A stretch of DNA of 64,000 nt from Pseudomonas sp. PDNC002 (GCF_016919445.1 NZ_CP070356.1:813501-877500), one strand, 5' to 3'. Positions 53,184-62,726 are shown, numbered from the stretch's first letter. The notes: generated from the sequence alone by a model not told the origin. Program-made: numbers and translations.

Positions 53184-54097
53184 TCTGTATCTCGCATTAA
53201 CCCAGGAACTCTTAGAAGCACTCCAGGCAATTGAACCCTAACTTTATTTTCATTTACAACACCGTCACCTGACCCGCCACCAACCAATCTTGGGATCGCA
53301 TGGCCAACCAACTCGTGCATAAGGGACTCTGACTGCGAATAGGGTATATAGCCTCCTCCAGCAGCTTCAACAGCGGTACCATTTTCGGAAACCGTTACAC
53401 GCTGTTCGCCACCTTTAATCGGACCCACTGTAACCCCTCCTCCGAAATAATCACTAACACTCTCCTGCCGACCACCAGGCAAAGCCACCACCCCACCTAA
53501 GGAAATAGAGATAACTCCAGCCGAAGCTATTCCTGAGATCAGTCGCTGAGAGTAATATGCAGATCCAAACTTTCCGCCTGAACCGGGCACTATCTGCAGT
53601 CGATTATTTTTTGAAAACATGAAACGACCGAAAGAAATAGAATTTATCATGGATTCTATTCGTCGATTGTCGGCAGAATTAACCGAAACAATTTCTCGAC
53701 CATCAGGATCAATGTATCGGAAAGGATTATTAGAGGAGTATGCATACCGACTTAAACTATCTGGCGCGTCAGACTTTGCACCAACAGGGTCCACAGATAG
53801 GAAACGACCTATTACTGGGTCATAGTAACGAGCCCCCATATAGGCCAAACCACTAAACTGCCCATGAGCATGCCCAGTAAATCCCAATGACCCATAACCA
53901 AAATAATACGGAGCATCTTGCCGCTCTCCGTAGGGGCGAAAATGCTCACGCCATAGAATCTTTCCCGATTCATCCGTCGCAGCAACAGGCGAACCGAGTA
54001 GGTCATTATGATAGTAGGTGATAAACACTTGATCCGACCTCGCTGCACCACTGCTTATCAAAAAGATCAAGGGTAGGAGTTTTAACCAGTTTTGCAC
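53180..54097 (-). CDS. Secreted Rhs core protein with C-terminal HExxxH zincin-like domain (putative toxin)
   Basis: 305 residues, GTG start (AGGGAG seven bases upstream) and its own signal peptide (MQNWLKLLPLIFLISSGAA). Residues ~28-130 are the Rhs core: YYHNDLLGSPVAATDESGKI, GFTGHAHGQFSGLAYMGARYYDPVIGRFLSVDP and a terminal SNNPFRYIDPDGRE. After ~135 the sequence is unrelated to Rhs, as in polymorphic toxins, and contains SLMHELVGHAIPRLVG (~258-273) and VNENKVRVQ (~281-289). HExxxH plus a nearby Glu recalls zincin peptidases but the spacing differs from HExxH, so protease activity is uncertain. Low GC and A/T-ending codons mark foreign origin. It continues where the upstream 1218-residue Rhs protein ends. 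Confidence 0.78.
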   Translation of the reverse strand: MQNWLKLLPLIFLISSGAARSDQVFITYYHNDLLGSPVAATDESGKILWREHFRPYGERQDAPYYFGYGSLGFTGHAHGQFSGLAYMGARYYDPVIGRFLSVDPVGAKSDAPDSLSRYAYSSNNPFRYIDPDGREIVSVNSADNRRIESMINSISFGRFMFSKNNRLQIVPGSGGKFGSAYYSQRLISGIASAGVISISLGGVVALPGGRQESVSDYFGGGVTVGPIKGGEQRVTVSENGTAVEAAGGGYIPYSQSESLMHELVGHAIPRLVGGGSGDGVVNENKVRVQLPGVLLRVPGLMRDTE

Positions 54098-54116
54098 GAT
54101 ATCTCTCCCTGTGTGA

Positions 54117-57100
54117 TTATAAGCCGGCGCCTAGAATTCCACTGACCGGGTAGCGACGTTCTTCGCAATCGGATATTCCATTGCCATTGCTATCGACAAA
54201 CTCACATTGCATACGTGAAGCTATACGTTCACCATCCAGATACACATGCTCGACAAAACCACCATCGCTCGGGTAATCCTCTCTTAGCAACCTTCCCTCT
54301 TGTCCGTAAAGGCTCATGGCCTGAATCCCATTTGAGAAGGTAGTTACACTACGATATCCACGCGCATCGTATATATAGCTCTCAGTAGGATTGGAACACT
54401 CCCATTGCGGTGAGATGCAGAATTGCTGCATTTGGTTAGCATTGTCATACGTGTATCTAGAGCGGCCCTGAGTGGTATTACCTCGATTGTTGTAACTCAA
54501 TCCAAAATTCATTGAGCCACTAATCGATGCCAGACGGCCTTGCGTATCATACCAATACTCCAACTGCCGACCAGCGATACTTTGATACACCAAGTCATTA
54601 CGATTATTATATCTGAAAACTGCACCATTCCAGATTCCGCCTGAACCCACCAATCTATTCAAATTATCAAACTGCATGGACTGGCTGTAACGCGGATCTA
54701 TTTCATCGATCAATTGAGTCAAATTACCCGATTGGTCATAGGTATAACGCTGTGCCATCGGAGAAAAAAACTGCGGAAGACCGCCGACCCGCCGATCAGT
54801 TGCCCGTAGCGTTGAAGTATCCTGACCAATAGTCAGGGAGCGGCCGTTAGCAAAAACCAGAGACTGTAAGTCGCCGTTAGCATAGTGAGTAACTCCACTA
54901 GCAAATGTTCCAACCTGCCGCGGCCTTCCATAAACGTCGGGATCATAGAAAACCTGCATTCCACTTGGGTAAGTGATGGTATGGAGTTGATCCAAGGCGT
55001 TGTATCCATACCCTATCGTCCAGGACCTTGAGGGATTGGTCAGTGATAAAGCTTCACTGATGACTTGATCGTGAGCATTGTAAACGTAGGACCAAGTAGC
55101 ACCCTGATATGAAGATTGCTTTACAAGCCTTCCTCCGAGGTCATATTCAAAGGTGAAATTTTGACCAGCAGGGAGACTCTTCAAGACCAACCTATTGAGA
55201 GAATCATACGAATAACGATCCACGTCAGCACCGCCGACCTTTCGAGTTACCACATTACCCGCCGAATCATAGCTATAGGCGGTCAACTGAGTTTCTGGAT
55301 TAAACTCGCTTGCCAGTAACCCACGAGAGTCATAGGTATATGTTCGAGTAAGCCCTCCCTGCTCTATAGATGTTACACGATCAATATTGTCCCTACCGAT
55401 AACCGTGACCACACCTTCCGGCTGTTCAAACCTAACCACACTCCGATCATCTGGATCACCAAACGAGGAGTAAAACTTGTTGGTTATGCTTCCTCGCTCG
55501 TCTTTATAAGTTTCAACATTATTCAACCCATAGGAAGTGGACTGACTAGATCCATCGGAGTGTCGAACGGAGATCACCCTACCAATAGCATCATACTCAA
55601 ATCGCTCACCACTCGTACTGGCGGCACCATATCCAGGAAATGAGGAAAACACTTTGTGCCCGTCTGCCTGATAAACTGCATTAGAGACAATCGCAGAGGC
55701 GCCTCCCATTTCCTGTTGATTAATTAAATATCCTAAAGCATTGAACTGGCGAACAATCGTATATCCGGCTCGAGTGGCAGTCTGTTTTAGACCCGAGGTA
55801 GAAAATTCGTAATTTATGTCGTACCGCGTGAGACTACTTTTCGGCAATTGTATGAGTGTCACTCGGTCCATGGCGTCGTAAGCATACCGAGTGGTTCGCC
55901 CAAGCGGATCAGTAATAGAGTCCAGAGTTCCACTAGCATTTACAGATCGTAACGTCACTCCTCCATCCGCCTTTTGGGTTCGTCTAGGAACCCCACGATA
56001 GTAGTCGGATTGACGAGAGGTATTGCCGTTCCCATCAGCCTCACTGGCCAAGTCGCCATTCACGGTATAGGTGTAGTTAGTTACTACCCCATATAGGGAC
56101 TTTTGTGAAATACGGCCTGTAGATGTATAGCTATAGCCGACTGTCCCTGGAATACCGGATGTCGATTGGATGGAAACCTTACCTAACATCCAACGACCAT
56201 TCGGCCTAACATAGGTATAGCTCAACGTTCGACTACGTTGGCCTTGCTCTGAAACTGATGAAGGCTGTCCGTAAGCATCATAGCTATAGCGCGTCGTATA
56301 GGCCATCCCAGCCTGGTTTATTACTCGCTGCGAAAGCAATGGAGCACGGGTGCTATTCTCTACCAGAAGACTCAGTCGCCGCATCTCCTTCTGGCTGGAT
56401 ATATCCTGTCGGTCCCATGTATAAACCTCATTGCGCAACACTACTCCACACCCTGTACCGGAGCGCGCCGCAATGCTTTTGCGTACTAATGTCCCTATTT
56501 TCCACAATCCTTGATCAACATTGGAAGCTCCATTCGGTATGGTGCTAGCGCCAACATGCTCGTAGGTTATACATTGCAAAGGGCCTTTTTCCAGGGTTTG
56601 GTCATTGTTTGGATAGTAGCCTTTGGAATACTGGTAATCCCACGTCAGATCGCCTGTTTGCATCCCAACAAGACCAACGTTTACCCGCCGTTTGATGACA
56701 TTTAGCTTCTCCGCCGGATCTGTGCCCATCTGCAGAAAGTCGTATTCATACCTAGTCTGCAAACCATTCGGGCTCGTCATCGAGACAAGAGAGAATCGAC
56801 CTGGATTGATTCCAACCAAGGAATTAGCATTATTATATGAGTATAACCAGCGCGTTCCATCTGGATGATTTACAGTCGTGAGGTATTGCGGAGTGGCTCC
56901 GACATTCCAACTTGCGTCTGTATAACCATAGGAGATAGTCCTGCCATTTGCAGATATTCCCGCCAGCAATGCTTTTGGACCGCCTTCATCCGAGTAGGTA
57001 AAATCAACCACACGGCCATCTGAGGATGTTATTTTCTTGAGAAGATGGTGACGGGCCAACTTGTTTGACGAACCTATATTGTATGTGAACTTTAGATTAT

Positions 57101-57773
57101 TTCCGTCCGCATCTTCGATTCGCGTAACAAAGTAGCTTCTAAGCTGTTTATCCGGAGAAACCGTCCCCATCAAATTGAATACATATTTAATACCAGCCGG
57201 GGAGAATACGACTAACCCACCGTCACCGGTATTTTCACTCGTTGGCAAGCAGCGCCCGATCCAGCGGGATTTACTTATAAAGGCAAAGTCGTTTCCATCG
57301 CCATTGGCCAAGACCTGCTTGGAACCATCAGGCAATTCGAGTATCGGATTGAGGTTCGAGGCAGGCTGTCCAATCTGACATCCACGATTGTTATCTGCTG
57401 CGTTTAGATATTTGTATTTTTCGGAGACCCAAACACGACCGAAATGCATGTCCCAACCAGTACCATATGGGGTCCGCTCGGTATAACCAGTACTGTATGG
57501 CCCAACGGTGTTTGTTACGCTTTGGTAGTTTCTTACGACCTCGATATCAAGCCCGCCATTACCGGGAATTCGTAAGTCGCGGACTAATATTTTCAGCGCA
57601 CCGGTGAAAGGATCAACACTATCAACCTGATGGTTTCCGGAGTAATCATGATTCTCATTGAACCCTGGCTCCTGGTATGTCCCCACCGCTGCCGCATTAA
57701 ATTCCTCTGCAGCAAATAGCATCGGGTGCCAAATCAGTGGCGCAAAAAGAAGAAAAACAGCGTATGGACGCAT
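54117..57773 (-). CDS. Secreted Rhs/YD-repeat protein without toxin tail
   Basis: 1218 residues with a signal peptide (MRPYAVFLLFAPLIWHPMLFAA). The N-terminal domain (~40-110, SVDPFTGALKILVRDLRIPGNGGLDIEVVRNYQS) is typical of Rhs/wall-associated repeat proteins. From ~600 on, YD repeats are frequent (FEYDAIGRVISVRHSDGS, YTYDSRGLLASEF, YSYDSAGNVVTRK, YSYDSLNRLVLKS, YTYDQSGNLTQLID). These form the Rhs barrel. The end is YLDGERIASRMQCEFVDSNGNGISDCEERRY, including a DxNxNGxxDxxE calcium-loop-like motif. It has no Rhs core or toxin; those are on the next gene, 19 bp downstream. Codons are AT-rich. No T6SS gene (vgrG, PAAR, eagR) is in the window. Confidence 0.88.
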   Translation of the reverse strand: MRPYAVFLLFAPLIWHPMLFAAEEFNAAAVGTYQEPGFNENHDYSGNHQVDSVDPFTGALKILVRDLRIPGNGGLDIEVVRNYQSVTNTVGPYSTGYTERTPYGTGWDMHFGRVWVSEKYKYLNAADNNRGCQIGQPASNLNPILELPDGSKQVLANGDGNDFAFISKSRWIGRCLPTSENTGDGGLVVFSPAGIKYVFNLMGTVSPDKQLRSYFVTRIEDADGNNLKFTYNIGSSNKLARHHLLKKITSSDGRVVDFTYSDEGGPKALLAGISANGRTISYGYTDASWNVGATPQYLTTVNHPDGTRWLYSYNNANSLVGINPGRFSLVSMTSPNGLQTRYEYDFLQMGTDPAEKLNVIKRRVNVGLVGMQTGDLTWDYQYSKGYYPNNDQTLEKGPLQCITYEHVGASTIPNGASNVDQGLWKIGTLVRKSIAARSGTGCGVVLRNEVYTWDRQDISSQKEMRRLSLLVENSTRAPLLSQRVINQAGMAYTTRYSYDAYGQPSSVSEQGQRSRTLSYTYVRPNGRWMLGKVSIQSTSGIPGTVGYSYTSTGRISQKSLYGVVTNYTYTVNGDLASEADGNGNTSRQSDYYRGVPRRTQKADGGVTLRSVNASGTLDSITDPLGRTTRYAYDAMDRVTLIQLPKSSLTRYDINYEFSTSGLKQTATRAGYTIVRQFNALGYLINQQEMGGASAIVSNAVYQADGHKVFSSFPGYGAASTSGERFEYDAIGRVISVRHSDGSSQSTSYGLNNVETYKDERGSITNKFYSSFGDPDDRSVVRFEQPEGVVTVIGRDNIDRVTSIEQGGLTRTYTYDSRGLLASEFNPETQLTAYSYDSAGNVVTRKVGGADVDRYSYDSLNRLVLKSLPAGQNFTFEYDLGGRLVKQSSYQGATWSYVYNAHDQVISEALSLTNPSRSWTIGYGYNALDQLHTITYPSGMQVFYDPDVYGRPRQVGTFASGVTHYANGDLQSLVFANGRSLTIGQDTSTLRATDRRVGGLPQFFSPMAQRYTYDQSGNLTQLIDEIDPRYSQSMQFDNLNRLVGSGGIWNGAVFRYNNRNDLVYQSIAGRQLEYWYDTQGRLASISGSMNFGLSYNNRGNTTQGRSRYTYDNANQMQQFCISPQWECSNPTESYIYDARGYRSVTTFSNGIQAMSLYGQEGRLLREDYPSDGGFVEHVYLDGERIASRMQCEFVDSNGNGISDCEERRYPVSGILGAGL

Positions 57774-57840
57774 GCGCGTGACCCTGAAAATTTAGGCCCA
57801 GCAGAATGCCAAGCCATACTCAAGGTCACGCTATAAGAAA

Positions 57841-57864
57841 GTTCCCGGCACAATGTCCGGGAAC
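57841..57864 (-). terminator. Hairpin downstream of pchP
   Basis: GTTCCCGG-N8-CCGGGAAC is a perfect 8-bp stem. On the minus strand it is followed by TTTCTTATAG, a short U-rich end, suiting termination of pchP before the Rhs island. Confidence 0.6.
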
Positions 57865-57948
57865 AAAATGGATTTATTCTAATTTAATGTAGGATATATC
57901 TTTCAGCTCGGAAGTCCTACATGGCCGCAATACCGGGCATGCGTCGGG

Positions 57949-59001
57949 TTACTGAATCTCCTCCGGCGTCACAATCACCCAGTTCTTGTCGGCAGTAACC
58001 GGCTGGCCGAGTTTGGCCTGGGCCTCGGCGTTCTTCTTGATCATGCCGTTGATCTGGTCCATGTACTTCGCCTTGCGGTTGATCCACAGGTGCACACCGT
58101 TTTCGGCAGTTCCGTTGAACAGCATGTACCCGTCGCTGCTGGGGGTGTCGCCGCCGACCAGGATGGGCTTCTTCCACTGGTCGATGTAGGTGAGGATGGC
58201 CGCCTGCTTGCCGGCCATCCAGGTTGCCGGAGTCCACAGGTAGGGGGTGATTTCCAGGTCCATGTTGGCCTTGGGATCGTACTTGCCCTCGGTGATCTGC
58301 TTGCGCGCGGTGGTCAGGGCGCCACTCTGGCGGTCCTTGAGCAAGGTGGTGACGCCGATGACGTTCTCAGGCTTCACGTTGTAGCCGTACTTCGGATCGC
58401 TGGCGACCATACGCACCAGCTCTTCATGGGCGGCGGTCATCACATAGACCTCGATGCCGTTCTCCATCAGCTTGTTGTACAGCTCGGTCTGTCCGGTGAA
58501 GACCTTCGGCGGGTTGATCGAGAGGGTCTTGACCACGTCGCCTTCGTAGTAGGTGCTGGGCACCGGCTTGCCGTGGGCCATCAGCTCGTCGACGTAGCCC
58601 TTGAGCTCCTTGAGGGTGAAGCCGGAGAACACCTGGGCGACCCAGGGATAGCAGACCAGATCATCGATCTCGCAGAGGCGGTAGTAATAGCTGTTGAGGC
58701 TTTCCTTGTGGCCGTTCACGTCCTTGAAGGGGATCAGCTTGAGCGAAGGGTCGAGCTTCTCGCGGGTCAGCACGCCTTTCATTTCGAGGAAGGGCAGCAG
58801 CGATTCCTCGAGGTCATAGCGGTAGCTGGTGTTGTCCATGTCGAAGACCGCGAAGGCGCCCTTGTTGGCGTTGGCGGCGATCAGGGCGTCGAGCTGCTTG
58901 GCGGCCGGCGCCGGCCAGTGCTTCAGTTCGGTGGCGGCAAAGGCGGTGCTGGCGAGACCGGCCAGCAACAGGCCGGCGAGCAAGGTGCGCATGGGCTTCA
59001 T
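57949..59001 (-). CDS. pchP: Phosphorylcholine phosphatase PchP
   Basis: 350 residues from the ATG at 59001. Signal peptide MKPMRTLLAGLLLAGLASTAFA; the HAD motif I GAFAVFDMDNTSYRYDLEE (catalytic Asp54/Asp56 in the precursor) matches P. aeruginosa PchP. Motif II YVMTAAHEEL and motif IV ILVGGDTPSSDGYMLF are present. The enzyme hydrolyses phosphocholine in the periplasm and is induced by choline-type compounds. It is near yifB and a LysR gene as in P. aeruginosa (PA5292). Confidence 0.92.
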   Translation of the reverse strand: MKPMRTLLAGLLLAGLASTAFAATELKHWPAPAAKQLDALIAANANKGAFAVFDMDNTSYRYDLEESLLPFLEMKGVLTREKLDPSLKLIPFKDVNGHKESLNSYYYRLCEIDDLVCYPWVAQVFSGFTLKELKGYVDELMAHGKPVPSTYYEGDVVKTLSINPPKVFTGQTELYNKLMENGIEVYVMTAAHEELVRMVASDPKYGYNVKPENVIGVTTLLKDRQSGALTTARKQITEGKYDPKANMDLEITPYLWTPATWMAGKQAAILTYIDQWKKPILVGGDTPSSDGYMLFNGTAENGVHLWINRKAKYMDQINGMIKKNAEAQAKLGQPVTADKNWVIVTPEEIQ

Positions 59002-59168
59002 GGAATTCCCCCGAGTGGTGTTATTGGAATGGGGAAGGCCCGACACGGGCCCTCACTGGACTAGTCCAGCAATGACCCTAGCAAAGCGCTGTTTCAGCTC
59101 TGCGACTGGAACGACACGGACAATTGCGTCCGCGTCAGGACATGCCTGTGGGCGCCGCGGGCTCGTCG

Positions 59169-60671
59169 CTACAGGCAGACATAGATCACCTCGCCGCGAA
59201 GCGTCACGGCTTCCGCCGCCGGCCAACGTGGGGATGCCTGGCAATACAGCACTGCCGTGGTGTCCGGTGGCACCACGCGAATACTCCGGCCGGTAGCCTC
59301 GCGGAACAGTCCCGACTGGTACTTCGTCAGTTGCAGTCCCGAAACCCCATGGTCCTTCATGGCGCTCAGCAGGGGCGTCTGGTGGATCGACACCGGCGGC
59401 GGTACCAGACTGACGGCCTGGGGGAACACCTGGCCGTAGGACTTCTCGAGATCGAGCAGCAGTTGCGCCGCCAGATTCATGTCCCACCGATTGAGTCGCC
59501 ACTGGTCGAAGAGAATGCGATTGCTCTGCCCCGCCAGGCCCCACACCACCACGGCTACGCCGAGCAGCAGCGCCAGAGGCGGACGCTCCTTCGCGCCCAG
59601 CCCCAGCGTGACCAGGCCGCCCACCAGGAAAGCCACCCCCGGCAGCGCCCGGTAAACCGGCCACCACTGGCCGGCGAGCGCGAGCGGCAGCACGCACGCC
59701 AGCAGCAAGCCCAGGAACATGGCAGCGGCCACGCAGGGAGCGGTCGGACCAAGGTGTCGCATCCGCAGCACGCAAAACACCAGCATCAGCAGGATCGTCA
59801 CGCTGAGCGCCGCGGACTGGAACGACGACCCGCGGTAAAGCAGTTCCGCGAGCAGGTCCACCACCTGCGGCAGGCGCTGCGCCAGCTCCTGCGCGCCCGC
59901 GATCTTGCCCCGCGCATCCCCCGTGGCATTGGGCAATAGCATCCGAATCGCGCCGTTGACCAGCGCATACAGCAAGGTTGCCCCTACCAGCGGCAGCAAG
60001 GTTCGCCACTGGCCCGCGTAGCGAGCGATGAACCCCGACGCGGGCCCATCCAGGGACCGCCGGAACACGATCAGCATGACCACGCAGCCAGCCAACGGCA
60101 GTGCCGCCTGGTAGGCGCCGATGGACAACGTCAACGCCACCGCCGCCACCACCTGGCGTCGCCACTGGAGCGCTAGGGCAGCGCGAGCATCGATCCCCAG
60201 CCAGGCCTGCAGGAACAGGCACAGCAATCCGACGAAGCAGAGCGTATTGACGTCGGCGTTGCGGAAGGCGAGTAACTCGGTGAAGAAGGGGTGCACCGCG
60301 ATCAGGGCGCCACCCAGCAGTTGTGCGGCAAATGCCCGGCCCTCGGGGACCAGCGCGCTGACGAAGCGGCCGATCAGCCACGCGTAGGCAACGAAGGAGA
60401 GCGCCAGGTTGAACAGGTAGATCTCGGTCCAGCGCAGCCCGAGGGCATTCGAAAGCGTCGCCAACGCCGCCTCGGTGAAACGGCCCTGGCTGAGGTATGC
60501 CAATTGCCGACCGGAAAAGGTGTCGGAGTGCAGGTAGTCGTCGAGCATGTAGCCAGGCAACAACGCCAGCCCCTTGCTCGCCAGCAGGCAGCACAGCACG
60601 ACGGCGAGCAGTGCAATGAACCGGGTGCCAGCGCGGTTCGGGAATCGACTCCAGGCGGTTTCCACATCCAT
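59169..60671 (-). CDS. GT-C-like membrane protein (GtrII-type glucosyltransferase candidate)
   Basis: 500 residues from the ATG at 60671 (a GTG at 60683 is possible). About ten hydrophobic segments; the loop after the first helix is GYMLDDYLHSDTFSGRQLAYLSQGRF, with the acidic DD motif typical of GT-C enzymes, followed later by ALIAVHPFFTELLAFRNADVN. A soluble C-terminal part (~400-500) follows. It resembles GtrII-family glucosyltransferases that modify O-antigen from lipid-linked sugar, but I could not confirm this. No gtrA/gtrB partners adjoin. The gene is not expected at this place from P. aeruginosa. Confidence 0.7.
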   Translation of the reverse strand: MDVETAWSRFPNRAGTRFIALLAVVLCCLLASKGLALLPGYMLDDYLHSDTFSGRQLAYLSQGRFTEAALATLSNALGLRWTEIYLFNLALSFVAYAWLIGRFVSALVPEGRAFAAQLLGGALIAVHPFFTELLAFRNADVNTLCFVGLLCLFLQAWLGIDARAALALQWRRQVVAAVALTLSIGAYQAALPLAGCVVMLIVFRRSLDGPASGFIARYAGQWRTLLPLVGATLLYALVNGAIRMLLPNATGDARGKIAGAQELAQRLPQVVDLLAELLYRGSSFQSAALSVTILLMLVFCVLRMRHLGPTAPCVAAAMFLGLLLACVLPLALAGQWWPVYRALPGVAFLVGGLVTLGLGAKERPPLALLLGVAVVVWGLAGQSNRILFDQWRLNRWDMNLAAQLLLDLEKSYGQVFPQAVSLVPPPVSIHQTPLLSAMKDHGVSGLQLTKYQSGLFREATGRSIRVVPPDTTAVLYCQASPRWPAAEAVTLRGEVIYVCL

Positions 60672-60827
60672 TCTCGACGCCACCCATCATTAGCAGAACG
60701 GCGAGTGTAGGAGCGGGAAAGGTGGGCCCGAGGTATGAAATATCCCGGGCTGCTGCAAGCAATGTCCGAAGCACCCCGCTGGAACGGGAGCCATGGCCGA
60801 GCGAGCCCGGCCGGGGTTGCAGCTGGG

Positions 60828-61736
60828 CTAGTTCAGCGCGCGGCGCACGCGGCCGGGAGCGTCGCCATAGGTGTCCCGGAACTTCTTGGTGAAAGCCGCC
60901 TGGGACTGGTAGCCAACCTGCGCGGCGATGTCGGTGAGGCTCATCTGCGAGCTGGCCAGCAGGCGGTAGGCCAGACCCATCCGCACTTTGGTCAGCAGCG
61001 CCCAGGGTGACTCCCCGGAAACCTGGGTGAACTGGCGCATGAACGTCGCACGAGACATGCTCGCGCGCTCGGCCAGCGCCTCGATGGTCCACGCATGGGC
61101 GGGATCGTTCAGCATCGCCTGCCAGGCACGACCCAGGCGCTTGTCGCCCAGCAGCGCCAAGGTGCCGCCGCTGGGTGCGTTTTCCTGCAGATATACCCGC
61201 AGGATCAGCGTGAACAGCGCCGAAGACAGCGCGTCCACCAGCACCCGCGCGCCAAGCCGGTTGGCGTCCGCCTCGCCGCGCAACAATCCGACCAGCGCCG
61301 GTAGCTGGTCGCCTTGGGCAAACGAATCGCTGGCGATTTTCAGGTATTCGGGCAGAGCGCCCATCAGCAACGACTCAGGTTGGTAATGGAAACTGCCGCA
61401 GAGCATATCCAGCGTATCGCCCTCGCGACCGATACGATGCAGTGGCAGGAAACCAGCCTCGCTGATCTGCGGGACCGTCGGCGCCACGCGCCGCCCCTCG
61501 TTGCGCAGCACGTGAGCAGCGCCGCCAGGCAGCACCAGGATGTCGCCAGCGGCCAGGCGCAGGACCTTGCCGTCGGGCATTTCCGCCTGGCAATGGCCGG
61601 ACAGCACGATGTGGTACTGCGCCACGCCAGCCGGTAGCGGCTCGTGGTCCAGCGCCCAGTCACCCTGCAACTGACAGCGCAGGTCGAGGCTGCCACGCAG
61701 GCCGGCCAACTGGATGAGGCGATCGATCGAGTTCAT
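60828..61736 (-). CDS. AraC-family regulator with cupin sensor domain
   Basis: 302 residues. The N-terminal cupin_6-type domain (PAGVAQYHIVLSGHCQAEMPDGKVLRLAAGDILVLPGGAAHVLR) is followed by an AraC double HTH (TIEALAERASMSRATFMRQFTQVSGESPWALLTKVRM; SLTDIAAQVGYQSQAAFTKKFRDTYGDAPG). Regulators of this type often control oxidoreductase or efflux genes. Its target is not evident. Confidence 0.93.
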   Translation of the reverse strand: MNSIDRLIQLAGLRGSLDLRCQLQGDWALDHEPLPAGVAQYHIVLSGHCQAEMPDGKVLRLAAGDILVLPGGAAHVLRNEGRRVAPTVPQISEAGFLPLHRIGREGDTLDMLCGSFHYQPESLLMGALPEYLKIASDSFAQGDQLPALVGLLRGEADANRLGARVLVDALSSALFTLILRVYLQENAPSGGTLALLGDKRLGRAWQAMLNDPAHAWTIEALAERASMSRATFMRQFTQVSGESPWALLTKVRMGLAYRLLASSQMSLTDIAAQVGYQSQAAFTKKFRDTYGDAPGRVRRALN

Positions 61737-61805
61737 GGCAGCCGATGGCGGAGGAAAGGGCCTACAGATTACCCACGGCGCGCGACCTGTAAACGCCGGT
61801 CCGAC

Positions 61806-62726
61806 TCATTCAAGCAGTACCACCGGCGGCAATTGCATGGCCTGGACCTCCGCCTGGAGGAAATCACGCAGACGACGCAGCCGCTTCTGGTGTCGGCGGG
61901 CGCGGGGCCAGACCAGGTAATAGCTCTCGCCGCTGGCCACCGCGCTGGGCCAGGGCAAGGCGAGTCGCCCCTGATTGGCATCCTCGGCAACCATCACCAG
62001 GTCGCCGATGGACACGCCGTAGCCTCGGGTGGCGGCGACGATGCCCAGTTCGAGGGTGTCGAAGACCTGTCCGCCCTTGAGCGACACCCGCTCGCCCAGG
62101 TCCATGCGTTGCAGCCAGCGCCGCCAGTCACGGCGGTCGGGCGTGGGATGCAGCAGTTCGGCGCCGGCCAGGCGCTCGGCGTCCCACGGGCCGTCCACCA
62201 GCAGATCCGGCGCGCCCACCGGGATCAGCCATTCGGGGAACAACAGCGTCGCCTCCCAGTCCGGCGGGAAGTGCCCGGCGCTGAGCAGCACCGCGCAATC
62301 GAAGGGCTCGTGGACGAAATCCACGCGGTCCACGTCCATCCACGCACTGGTCAGCTGCACCTCGATATCGCTGTGCTGCATGCGGAACTTGCTCAGCCGC
62401 GCCAGCAGCCAGCGCATGGTCAGGGTCGAGGGCGCCTTCAGGCGCAGCACGCCCTCCTCCGCGCGCAGGCTGGCGCAGGCGCGCTCCAGCGCATCGAAGC
62501 CATCGCGCAAGCCGGGCAGCAGCATCCGCGCGGTTTCGGTCAGTTCCAGCTGGCGGCCACGACGCTGGAACAGCCGGCAGGCGAAGTGTTCTTCCAGGGT
62601 CTTGATGTGCCGGCTGACCGCACTCTGGGTGATCGCCAGCTCCTCGGCGGCGCGGGTGAAGGACGCATGCCGGGCGGCAGCCTCGAAGGCGCGCAGGGCG
62701 TACAGCGGCGGCAACTGGCGGTTCAT
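61806..62726 (-). CDS. LysR-family regulator (GcvA-like)
   Basis: 306 residues. The N-terminal HTH reads LPPLYALRAFEAAARHASFTRAAEELAITQSAVSRHIKTLEEHFACRLFQRRGRQLELTE. The effector domain follows (LSKFRMQHSDIEVQLTSAW ... GYGVSIGDLVMVAEDANQGRLALPW), resembling the GcvA/AmpR group. It is divergent from the MATE gene (138-bp gap) and is likely the PA5293 homologue, so control of the MATE gene is plausible. Confidence 0.94.
   Translation of the reverse strand: MNRQLPPLYALRAFEAAARHASFTRAAEELAITQSAVSRHIKTLEEHFACRLFQRRGRQLELTETARMLLPGLRDGFDALERACASLRAEEGVLRLKAPSTLTMRWLLARLSKFRMQHSDIEVQLTSAWMDVDRVDFVHEPFDCAVLLSAGHFPPDWEATLLFPEWLIPVGAPDLLVDGPWDAERLAGAELLHPTPDRRDWRRWLQRMDLGERVSLKGGQVFDTLELGIVAATRGYGVSIGDLVMVAEDANQGRLALPWPSAVASGESYYLVWPRARRHQKRLRRLRDFLQAEVQAMQLPPVVLLE

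Noticed and set aside
53619..53825. 68-codon plus-strand frame inside the Rhs core gene
   Set aside because: Lies antisense to the conserved DPxGR core; no independent signal.
53180..54097. The two Rhs genes as a simple frameshifted single gene
   Set aside because: The second gene has its own ribosome site, GTG start and signal peptide, which a frameshift would not create. Read-level confirmation would still be useful.
54117..57773. Rhs locus as a T6SS effector
   Set aside because: Both Rhs proteins begin with Sec-type signal peptides, and no vgrG, PAAR, hcp or eagR gene is in the window, so T6SS delivery is not supported here.
59053..61092. 679-codon minus-strand frame across the GT-C gene region
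   Set aside because: Arg/Pro/Gly-rich, no hydrophobic pattern; the membrane protein and AraC frames are the real genes.
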